Part shown: positions 6,507 through 13,171 of the stretch, piece after piece
Position numbering within the stretch: the first letter of the stretch is position 1
Layout of the letters: every line of letters starts with the position of its first letter
DNA from: Candidatus Tepidiaquacellales bacterium UBA2330
Lineage (GTDB): Bacteria; Bacteroidota; Ignavibacteria; Tepidaquicellales; Tepidaquicellaceae
Assembly: GCA_002344965.1 (NCBI GenBank)
Contig: DDUU01000004.1
Location: forward strand, 1 to 14,305
Direction of reading: 5' to 3'
DNA length: 14,305 nt
Notes under the pieces: model-generated
What the model was told of the DNA's origin: nothing
Databases searched by the model: none
The model's input: only the letters and a program-made list of their open reading frames with translations
Made by a program: the position numbers and the translations under genes

Positions 6507-8981
6507 ATGAAAAAATTAATAAGAAAAATATTTTTTATATTTATGTTAGTATCCTTTTTTAGATTACTTGCGGTATCAACTTGCGTATCACAGCATGGTT
6601 TTGAGTGCGGTTTTATAGATTCATCCGGTTCGTTCAGCAGCTCAATATTTGATAACCAATTCACGGGTCTAACAAAACCTATCAGAACAGACCTTAGCGG
6701 TGATTCTACATCTCCGTCAGATGCGGTTTTTCCGGTTATTATAGTATTTGTTCAATTCTTAGGAGATAATGATGACTGGCAGTGGCCTACAGGTCAACCA
6801 CCTCTATACTTGGACAGTATAATTGCCGAAACAAAAAGTTACAACTCGGATTGGTGGGATGCTTATGATAAAAATACAGAACAATTTAGTGATTATTGGC
6901 TTGAGGTTAGCAGAGGCAAATTTCATGTAACAGGCAAAGCATTTTCAGTTGTGCTAGATAAGAATGCAAATGGATATGCTTCAGATCATGAAATAAATCT
7001 TGAAATATGGAGAAAACTCCATGAAGAAATAGTTGATTGGAGACCTTATGACAGATGGCGGGATACATTAATAAACGGACAGATGAAATTTTTCTATGAG
7101 CAGGATGGATATGTAGATATGATATATAAAGTACATAAAAACAACGCTGGTCCTTTATGGGATGAAAGAGGATATGCACATTTGACTCAGTATAGATGGG
7201 ATTTTTCATATGTTTTAGTTGATACAGCAAATCAAATAAATGTTGGCAATGGCTTTCGTGGTAAAGGATCAGGAGTTACAGTTTCATTCACAGCCAGAAA
7301 ATTTCATAATATGCTTGCTTTACAGCATGAGCACGGTCACGGTCTTTATGCAGATGGACATATTACGTATGGGAAAGTTTCTTACGGTCCCGGAGGTGAC
7401 GGCTTTTTCAGTCCATATGAAATGATTTTATTAAAATATCAAAGCCCTGATACTGTAAATTTCGCTGCACAGAATAATTATTATTTAGGTGATTATTCAG
7501 CGAGAAACAGCGCAAATGGAGAGATTTTAAGAGTACCGATTCAGGGAGAAGAATGTTATTTGATTACAAACCGGAGTAATGCATCTAAATGGGATAAAAT
7601 TATGCTTGGAGATTCAATACAGACAATAGGTCCTTATGATTATACAGGAGATTACGGTAAAGGAATATACATCAATCATATAAAATCAACCGGAATATTT
7701 TTCCCAAGTGGAGATCAACATGTACAGGATTTAGAATGTGCAGACGGAGTCTGGCACTGGAGTTATAAAGGACAAAAACAAAGGTATGCATGGGATGCGG
7801 GATATTGCTATATCACTCCAAGTTTATGGGATTATTATTTAAGAGACAGCGTGTCTTATGATAATGATGGCGGCTGGAATATAAATTCCGCTGATGCAAG
7901 AAGTTATTCATATACAATTTGGGCTGGTATTGGAAAAAATGATGAATGTAAAATTGGAACAGACAGAACTTTTACAAATTCTGAAGAAATATATGCAAAT
8001 GAAGAAGTATTAGGAGACCGATATGATGCGTGGAATGTGGGGTATAATGAAATATTCAGTCCTTATTCTAGCCCTAATACGAAAACTATGAGTAATAGTA
8101 GTTCGGGAATTTATATCTGGTTGTATTCTAATTCCGGATCAGGTCCTACAAGTTCAGCAGCGTTTAAAATCTACAAAGCCGGCGAAGGCGGTCATACGGA
8201 TTCTTCTATTCTTCAGATCACTCCGCCCTCCCGCCCAATGGGACTAATAGTAATGCCATGCGATTCTCAGCCGAGCATAAACGGTTTCAAAAGAATTAGG
8301 CTGAAATGGAATCATAATATGGAGCCGGATATGGAAAGAACATTATCAGGTGAAGAAGGATTGTTCAAAAGATATAAAATTTACAGAAGCGCGGCAACTG
8401 ATATGGGCTCAGTTCCGGATGACGCAATGGCATATTCGGAAAACTATTATGATCTCATAGCGACGATTAACATTAATAAAAACTCTAATGCAGCATATAC
8501 GGATGAAGAGCTGATCTCAATCTGCAATACGGAAGTATGCACTCCTCCGAATTACTGCATAGAATATCCGGTTCGATACAGAGTTCAGGCGGTGGATAAA
8601 TATGACGACGTTTCAGTTCTTTCTGATTTTGTAAACACGCGCGGAGGCAGTCTTGAAGCCAGCTCCGGAAACAGAAACGCGTCAAACCAAACCGGAGAAG
8701 GCGATTCCGAATTGCCTCTGGAATATTCACTGTCTCAAAATTATCCGAATCCTTTCAATCCCGAAACGAACATAAAATACGATCTGCCTTTCGGAGGTTT
8801 GGTGACTTTGAAAATATATGACATACTCGGCAAAGAAGTATACACTCTTATTAATGAATACAAAGATGCCGGCAGATATGTTACCGGATTCAACGGATCG
8901 GATATGTCGAGCGGGATTTATTATTATACAATTCGCGCCGGGGGGTTTGTTCAGACGAAGCGGATGATCTTACTTAAGTAA
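6507..8981 (+). CDS. Secreted M6-like zinc metalloprotease with FnIII-like and T9SS sorting domains
   Basis: Predicted extracellular protease, 824 aa. A long hydrophobic N terminus (residues 5-25) serves as signal peptide. The catalytic part holds the zinc motif HEHGHGLYADGH (H274, E275, H278), followed by FSPYEMILLKY and then LGDYSARNSANGEILRVPI...CYLITNRS. That order is typical of the immune-inhibitor-A (M6) type, where a conserved helix and a jelly-roll beta region follow the active site. The third zinc ligand is not obvious: D283 and H285 are each one residue out of the usual register. A fibronectin-III-like segment (about 570-715) with NHNMEPD, YKIYRS and YRVQAVDKYDDVS follows. The T9SS type A sorting domain starts at N745 and ends KRMILLK. 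An AGGAG (6492-6496) lies 10 bases before the ATG, supporting this start. Assignment to M6 rather than another HExxH family is good but not certain. Confidence 0.8.
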   Translation: MKKLIRKIFFIFMLVSFFRLLAVSTCVSQHGFECGFIDSSGSFSSSIFDNQFTGLTKPIRTDLSGDSTSPSDAVFPVIIVFVQFLGDNDDWQWPTGQPPLYLDSIIAETKSYNSDWWDAYDKNTEQFSDYWLEVSRGKFHVTGKAFSVVLDKNANGYASDHEINLEIWRKLHEEIVDWRPYDRWRDTLINGQMKFFYEQDGYVDMIYKVHKNNAGPLWDERGYAHLTQYRWDFSYVLVDTANQINVGNGFRGKGSGVTVSFTARKFHNMLALQHEHGHGLYADGHITYGKVSYGPGGDGFFSPYEMILLKYQSPDTVNFAAQNNYYLGDYSARNSANGEILRVPIQGEECYLITNRSNASKWDKIMLGDSIQTIGPYDYTGDYGKGIYINHIKSTGIFFPSGDQHVQDLECADGVWHWSYKGQKQRYAWDAGYCYITPSLWDYYLRDSVSYDNDGGWNINSADARSYSYTIWAGIGKNDECKIGTDRTFTNSEEIYANEEVLGDRYDAWNVGYNEIFSPYSSPNTKTMSNSSSGIYIWLYSNSGSGPTSSAAFKIYKAGEGGHTDSSILQITPPSRPMGLIVMPCDSQPSINGFKRIRLKWNHNMEPDMERTLSGEEGLFKRYKIYRSAATDMGSVPDDAMAYSENYYDLIATININKNSNAAYTDEELISICNTEVCTPPNYCIEYPVRYRVQAVDKYDDVSVLSDFVNTRGGSLEASSGNRNASNQTGEGDSELPLEYSLSQNYPNPFNPETNIKYDLPFGGLVTLKIYDILGKEVYTLINEYKDAGRYVTGFNGSDMSSGIYYYTIRAGGFVQTKRMILLK

Positions 8982-9128
8982 TTACAAATTGCAAATGACA
9001 AATAAAGAATAAAATTTTGTTAGATTCAAAATAAATTTCCGGGTTATATGTATAAAACAAAGTTGATCAATAGCTTAAAATCCGAGTAATAATTAAATCC
9101 GTATAATCCGTGATTCAGACGCATAATA

Positions 9129-9160
9129 AACCGCTGCGAACAATCGCAGCGGTTTTTTTA
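9129..9160 (+). terminator. Strong intrinsic terminator between the secreted-protein block and the hydrogenase operon
   Basis: A perfect 11-bp stem (9129-9139 with 9144-9154; core CCGCTGCGA/TCGCAGCGG) with a four-base loop ACAA is followed by seven T. It lies 148 bp after the M6-like gene and 62 bp before the response regulator, so the hydrogenase operon needs its own promoter in or near 9160-9210. I see no convincing promoter consensus there. Confidence 0.92.
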
Positions 9161-9211
9161 TTATATGACCGGAATCATACTTTGAAGAAACAGTTTTTCG
9201 TAAGTTATTGC

Positions 9212-9217
9212 AGGAGG
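9212..9217 (+). promoter_or_regulatory. Strong Shine-Dalgarno of the hydrogenase operon's first gene
   Basis: AGGAGG, part of AGGAGGTG, lies four bases before the ATG at 9222. It is the best Shine-Dalgarno in the window and fixes the start of the response regulator. The next two genes lack comparable sites close to a free start and overlap their predecessor, suggesting translational coupling from this point. Confidence 0.75.
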
Positions 9218-9221
9218 TGTT

Positions 9222-9614
9222 ATGAAAAAGAAAATCTTAATAATAGATGATGATCCTGATATAACGGAAGCTACAAAGCTGTTTCTCGAATATTCCGGAT
9301 TTGAAGTCTTGTCTGAAACAGATCCCGGCAAAGGCGCTGTAACCTTTTTACAGAGCAGTCCGGACCTTGTAATACTTGACGTTATAATGAACGATCCTGA
9401 TGAAGGATTTTTCCTCGCTAAGAAGTTTAAAAAATCCAATCCGGAAATTCCCGTGATCATTTATTCATCAGTTTCGAAAGCACTCGGTTACAGTTTCGGA
9501 AAAAGCGAAATGATCTCAGCTGATAAATTCATAGATAAACCGGCTGAACCGAAAGTCCTGTTAGATTCAATTAATGAGTTACTAAAATCTTATCACTTTT
9601 ATCAAAATGAATGA
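9222..9614 (+). CDS. Stand-alone receiver-domain response regulator
   Basis: CheY-like single-domain response regulator, 130 aa. It is expected to be phosphorylated by a sensor kinase and to act by protein-protein contact, because there is no DNA-binding or enzymatic output domain. The acidic pocket is D9, D10 and D11 (IIDDDPD), the phospho-acceptor is D53 in LVILDVIM, the switch Ser is in IIYSS (S82/S83), and the conserved lysine is K106 in DKPAEP. All key receiver residues are therefore present. It opens the hydrogenase operon: its last eight bases overlap the start of hydC, so the two must be co-expressed. A membrane histidine kinase at the end of the same operon is a candidate partner. 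Function in hydrogenase control is inferred from position only. Confidence 0.88.
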   Translation: MKKKILIIDDDPDITEATKLFLEYSGFEVLSETDPGKGAVTFLQSSPDLVILDVIMNDPDEGFFLAKKFKKSNPEIPVIIYSSVSKALGYSFGKSEMISADKFIDKPAEPKVLLDSINELLKSYHFYQNE

Positions 9615-10077
9615 GACAGAAAAAAATACCAGAAGAGAGTTTATTCATGTACTGATAAGCAGACACGGAGCTGAAAGAACTTCACTTCTTCCCGTGCTGC
9701 AGGAATTCCAGAAGAAATTCGGATATATTGACGGACAGTCTCAGCAGGAAATTGCTTTCGCAATGAACATTCATCCTGTTGAAGTGAACAGCATTATCTC
9801 GTTCTATTCATTTTTGTATGACAGTCCGAGAGGCAGAAATACTGTGAGGATCTGCAAAAACATTGTATGTGATTTTCACGGAAGCAGTGAGATTGCTGAT
9901 GCTGTCAGGAAAGAATTTAAACTGAATTCCGGCAATACTTCCGCAGACGGAAAGATCACCCTTGAGATCACAAACTGTTTTGGTCTTTGTGACAAGAGCC
10001 CGTCAATGATTGTAAACGAAAATGTATATGAAAAAATTGATAAAGATTCCGCATTAAAAATTCTAAGAGGACTGTGA
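9607..10077 (+). CDS. hydC: NuoE-like [2Fe-2S] subunit of NAD-linked [FeFe]-hydrogenase (HydC)
   Basis: Small electron-transfer subunit, 156 aa, of the thioredoxin-like [2Fe-2S] family (complex I 24-kDa subunit NuoE, HydC, HndA/HymA). An N-terminal helical region contains LLPVLQEFQKKFGYI (about 28-41) and QEIAFAMNIHPVEVNSIISFYSFL, both characteristic of NuoE. The cluster ligands are C83 and C88 (ICKNIVC) and C124 and C128 (NCFGLC). The protein normally docks on the NuoF-type subunit next to FMN. The ATG overlaps the end of the response regulator by eight bases and has no Shine-Dalgarno, so translation probably depends on coupling. Its stop overlaps the next start as TGATG. The neighbouring [FeFe]-hydrogenase shows that it belongs to a hydrogenase rather than to complex I. 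Confidence 0.92.
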   Translation: MNETEKNTRREFIHVLISRHGAERTSLLPVLQEFQKKFGYIDGQSQQEIAFAMNIHPVEVNSIISFYSFLYDSPRGRNTVRICKNIVCDFHGSSEIADAVRKEFKLNSGNTSADGKITLEITNCFGLCDKSPSMIVNENVYEKIDKDSALKILRGL

Positions 10078-11333
10078 TGAATAATTTATTTATGAAAAAG
10101 GACAGGAAAGGTCCTGTATTATTCTCTGAATACAAACCCGGTTCGGCATTACTCAAGGCAGCAGGCATGAGCCGCGAGGATATACTTTTTGAAATAAAGG
10201 ATTCCGGACTGAAAGGAAGAGGCGGCGCCGGATTTCCCGCTTCTGTAAAATGGATGCTCACCGCTTCAGCAGATTCTGACAGAAAATTTATAGTTTGCAA
10301 TGCAGATGAAGGCGAGCCCGGGACTTTTAAGGACAGGGTGCTGCTTACGGAATATCCGGAACTTGTGATCGAAGGAATGATCATAGCCGGTTATACGATC
10401 GGCGCGAAAGAAGGAATAATTTATCTGAGAGCTGAATATTCATATATAAAGGAATTTCTGGAAAACAAAATTGAAGAGTACAGAAAAAATAATTTACTTG
10501 GAAAAAATATAGCATCAAAAGAAGGAGTTGAATTTGATATTAAGATAAGACTGGGCTCCGGTGCTTATGTCTGCGGCGAAGAAACAGCTTTGATTGAGTC
10601 GCTTGAAGGATATCGCGGTGAGCCGAGAAACAAACCTCCATTCCCTGTAAATACCGGTTATCTCGGATGCCCGACAGTTGTAAATAATGTGGAGACGCTT
10701 GCCGCTGTTCCGCATATTATAAATAACGGCGGAGAGTGGTTACATAAATTCGGAACGGATAAATCAACAGGTTCAAAATTATTTTCTGTATCAGGAGACT
10801 GCAGATATCCCGGAGTTTATGAACTGCCTTTCGGAATTTCAATTAAAGATCTGCTTGAAATTAGCGGAGCTGAAAATACCAAAGCCGTTCAGATCGGCGG
10901 AGCTTCGGGCTTATGTTTTCCGGAATCTGAATTCGGCAGAAAACTTTCCTTTGAAGATATCTCTACCGGAGGATCGGTTATGATCTTTGATAAAAGCAGA
11001 GACATGTTAAAAGTACTGAAAAACTTTATGGAGTTTTTTGTCGAAGAGTCATGCGGTCAGTGCACTCCCTGCAGGATCGGAAACGTACGGTTACTCGAAG
11101 GAGTAAAAATGATCGAAAAAAATGAATACACGCCGGAATATATTGAAAAGCTTAAGGAGCTTTGCGGGACAATGAAGATTGCATCCAAATGCGGTCTTGG
11201 ACAAAGCAGTCCAAATCCGTTTCTGTCAATTCTTGAAAATTTTAAAGATGAGATCTTCGGAAAACATTTAAATCTTAACTACGATGAAAAAGGAATTAAG
11301 AAGTCCGGTATCACAGCGGCCGCACACTGCTGA
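10077..11333 (+). CDS. hydB: NuoF-like NADH/FMN subunit of [FeFe]-hydrogenase (HydB, short form)
   Basis: Predicted diaphorase subunit, 418 aa from the ATG at 10077. It binds FMN and NAD(H) and exchanges electrons with the hydrogenase. FMN/NADH motifs are GLKGRGGAGFP (44-54), NADEGEPGTFKD (75-86) and GAYVCGEETALIES (162-175). A [4Fe-4S] site is formed by C326, C329 and C332 (ESCGQCTPC) and C372 (KCGLGQ). The length matches NuoF of complex I. It is much shorter than the bifurcating HydB of Thermotoga type (above 600 aa), because both the N-terminal thioredoxin-like [2Fe-2S] domain and the C-terminal 2[4Fe-4S] ferredoxin domain are absent. The chosen ATG overlaps the hydC stop by one base and has AAGAGG about seven bases upstream; a GTG at 10074 is the alternative. 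The end overlaps hydA by 50 bases. Confidence 0.92.
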   Translation: MNNLFMKKDRKGPVLFSEYKPGSALLKAAGMSREDILFEIKDSGLKGRGGAGFPASVKWMLTASADSDRKFIVCNADEGEPGTFKDRVLLTEYPELVIEGMIIAGYTIGAKEGIIYLRAEYSYIKEFLENKIEEYRKNNLLGKNIASKEGVEFDIKIRLGSGAYVCGEETALIESLEGYRGEPRNKPPFPVNTGYLGCPTVVNNVETLAAVPHIINNGGEWLHKFGTDKSTGSKLFSVSGDCRYPGVYELPFGISIKDLLEISGAENTKAVQIGGASGLCFPESEFGRKLSFEDISTGGSVMIFDKSRDMLKVLKNFMEFFVEESCGQCTPCRIGNVRLLEGVKMIEKNEYTPEYIEKLKELCGTMKIASKCGLGQSSPNPFLSILENFKDEIFGKHLNLNYDEKGIKKSGITAAAHC

Positions 11334-13155
11334 AGATGTTAACGGAAAAAGCGGGATCGGCTCAGAAGTAAGTATTGAACTCAACGGCGAGAAAATTAAA
11401 GTTGCGCTGGGTAAATCCATTCTTGATATCTGCAGAGAAAACAAAATTCACATTCCCACGCTTTGCTATCATGAAGATCTTTGCATTGCAGGTAACTGCA
11501 GACTTTGCCTTGTAGAAATTGAAGGCATGAAGAATCTTCAGACCGCCTGCTCATTTCCCGTTACAAGTCCCGTTAAGATAAAAACCTTTTCAGATAAAGT
11601 AAGAAAGGCAAGAAAGCATATTATAGATTTGCTGTTAAGCGAACATTACGGTGAGTGCTACAGCTGTGTGAGAAATAATAACTGCGAACTGCAAACTTTA
11701 GCCCGCGAACACGGAATTGACAGCTATGAATTCGGACATGTATGCGAGCCGAGATTTGAGATTGATAATTCATCCGCAGCCGTGATCAGAGATATGGATA
11801 AATGCATTCTCTGCAGAAGATGCGTGAGGACCTGCATTGATCTTCAGGAAGTCGGAGTGCTGGAAGCGATTAACAAAGGTTATGAAACGAAGATATCAAC
11901 TTTCCTTGATTTGCCGCTTTCGGATGTGATATGCATTAACTGCGGACAGTGCATTAACCGCTGCCCGACAGGCGCTTTGCATGCAAATGATCCGTCGGAT
12001 GAAGTCTGGAAAGCGATCGAAGATCCGCGAAAGCATGTAGTCCTTCAGACTGCACCGTCTCCGAGAGCGTCGATCGGCGAAGAGTTCGGATTAAGTCCGG
12101 GACATTCCATGACCGGTCAGCTTAATACTGCCGCAAGGAGAATCGGATTTAATAAAGTATTTGATACAAATTTTTCCGCCGATTTAACGATAATGGAAGA
12201 AGGAACAGAACTTTTAAACAGACTTAAGAAAGCCCTCGTTGATAAAGATGAAAATGTAAAACTCCCGCAGTTTACTTCATGCTCTCCGGGCTGGGTGAAA
12301 TTCATTGAACATTTTTATCCTGAAAAACTGGATTACCTTTCAACTGCAAAATCACCGCAGCAGATGTTTGGTGCAGTGCTTAAAACTTTTTATGCGGAAG
12401 AATCAGGCATTGATCCTGCTGACATAGTAACAGTCGCTCTGATGCCGTGCGCCGCAAAGAAATTTGAATGTAACAGACCGGAAATGAATTCATCGGGATT
12501 TAAAGACGTTGACTACGGACTGACGACAAGAGAGATGGCGAAGATGATACGTGAAGCGGGACTTGTGCTGCCCGAACTACCGAAGTCAGGATTTGACGAT
12601 CCTTTCGGCGAAGCAACAGGATCAGGTTTGATATTCGGTTCGACAGGAGGAGTAATGGAAGCGGCGTTAAGAACAGTATATGAACTTGTAACAGGAAGAC
12701 CGGTTCCTTTTGACGGTCTTAATATTGATGTCTGCAGAGGAATGAAAGGAATAAAAGAAGCTTCGGTAAAACTTGAAAACTGCAAAAAGGAATTTTCATT
12801 TCTTGAAGGTATTGATTTAAAATTTATAGTAGCTCACGGAACAGCAAATGCAAAAGTAGTTATGGATATGCTGACAAAAGGAGAGCTGAGCGGTTACCAC
12901 TTCGTCGAGATAATGGCATGCCCGGGCGGATGCATAGGCGGCGGCGGTCAGCCGATACCGACTTCTGAAAGTATCAGAAAGTTAAGGGCGAAAGCGATCT
13001 ATGATGAAGAAGGATCTCTGCCTGTAAGAAAATCTCACGAGAATCCGAAAATAAAATATATATATGAAAAATATTTTTCCGACGGACCGTGCGGAAAACT
13101 TTCTCACAAATTACTTCATACCGGATATTATAAGAGAGGAAAGTTTATAAAATAA
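11284..13155 (+). CDS. hydA: [FeFe]-hydrogenase catalytic subunit (HydA, NAD-linked multimeric type)
   Basis: Catalytic subunit, 623 aa, carrying out reversible H2 formation. Domains in order: a plant-type [2Fe-2S] domain (C61, C72, C75, C89); a His/Cys [4Fe-4S] site (H121, C125, C128, C134); a two-[4Fe-4S] ferredoxin domain (C174, C177, C180, C184 and C217, C220, C223, C227); the H-cluster domain; and the small-subunit-like tail ending HKLLHTGYY. H-cluster motifs are TSCSPGW (331-337), MPCAAKKFE (387-395) and EIMACPGGCIGGGGQP (542-557, with C546 and C550). TSCSPGW replaces the textbook TSCCPGW. There is no signal peptide, so it is cytoplasmic. The architecture equals HndD/HymC and Thermotoga HydA. 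The ATG gives a 28-residue extension before the [2Fe-2S] domain and a 50-base overlap with hydB; I found no better in-frame ATG or GTG downstream. The hydEFG maturases must be encoded elsewhere. Confidence 0.94.
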   Translation: MKKELRSPVSQRPHTAEDVNGKSGIGSEVSIELNGEKIKVALGKSILDICRENKIHIPTLCYHEDLCIAGNCRLCLVEIEGMKNLQTACSFPVTSPVKIKTFSDKVRKARKHIIDLLLSEHYGECYSCVRNNNCELQTLAREHGIDSYEFGHVCEPRFEIDNSSAAVIRDMDKCILCRRCVRTCIDLQEVGVLEAINKGYETKISTFLDLPLSDVICINCGQCINRCPTGALHANDPSDEVWKAIEDPRKHVVLQTAPSPRASIGEEFGLSPGHSMTGQLNTAARRIGFNKVFDTNFSADLTIMEEGTELLNRLKKALVDKDENVKLPQFTSCSPGWVKFIEHFYPEKLDYLSTAKSPQQMFGAVLKTFYAEESGIDPADIVTVALMPCAAKKFECNRPEMNSSGFKDVDYGLTTREMAKMIREAGLVLPELPKSGFDDPFGEATGSGLIFGSTGGVMEAALRTVYELVTGRPVPFDGLNIDVCRGMKGIKEASVKLENCKKEFSFLEGIDLKFIVAHGTANAKVVMDMLTKGELSGYHFVEIMACPGGCIGGGGQPIPTSESIRKLRAKAIYDEEGSLPVRKSHENPKIKYIYEKYFSDGPCGKLSHKLLHTGYYKRGKFIK

Positions 13156-13171
13156 TTAATAACACTGCTTT

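Noticed and set aside
9081..9110. Three ATCCG copies before the hydrogenase operon, considered as operator sites
   Set aside because: They lie upstream of the strong terminator at 9129-9160 and are short and unevenly spaced, so a role in controlling the operon is unsupported.
9968..10384. Minus-strand open frame of 138 codons inside hydC/hydB
   Set aside because: It overlaps strongly conserved NuoE/NuoF coding sequence and its translation has the serine/leucine-rich look of an antisense shadow.
11316..11323. GCGGCCGC (NotI site) in AT-rich DNA, considered as a cloning scar
   Set aside because: It lies within the hydB/hydA overlap with both frames intact and no vector-like sequence around it, so chance is enough.
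9607..11333. NuoE and NuoF as part of respiratory complex I
   Set aside because: The next gene is not nuoG but a protein with all three [FeFe]-hydrogenase H-cluster motifs, and no other complex I genes are present.
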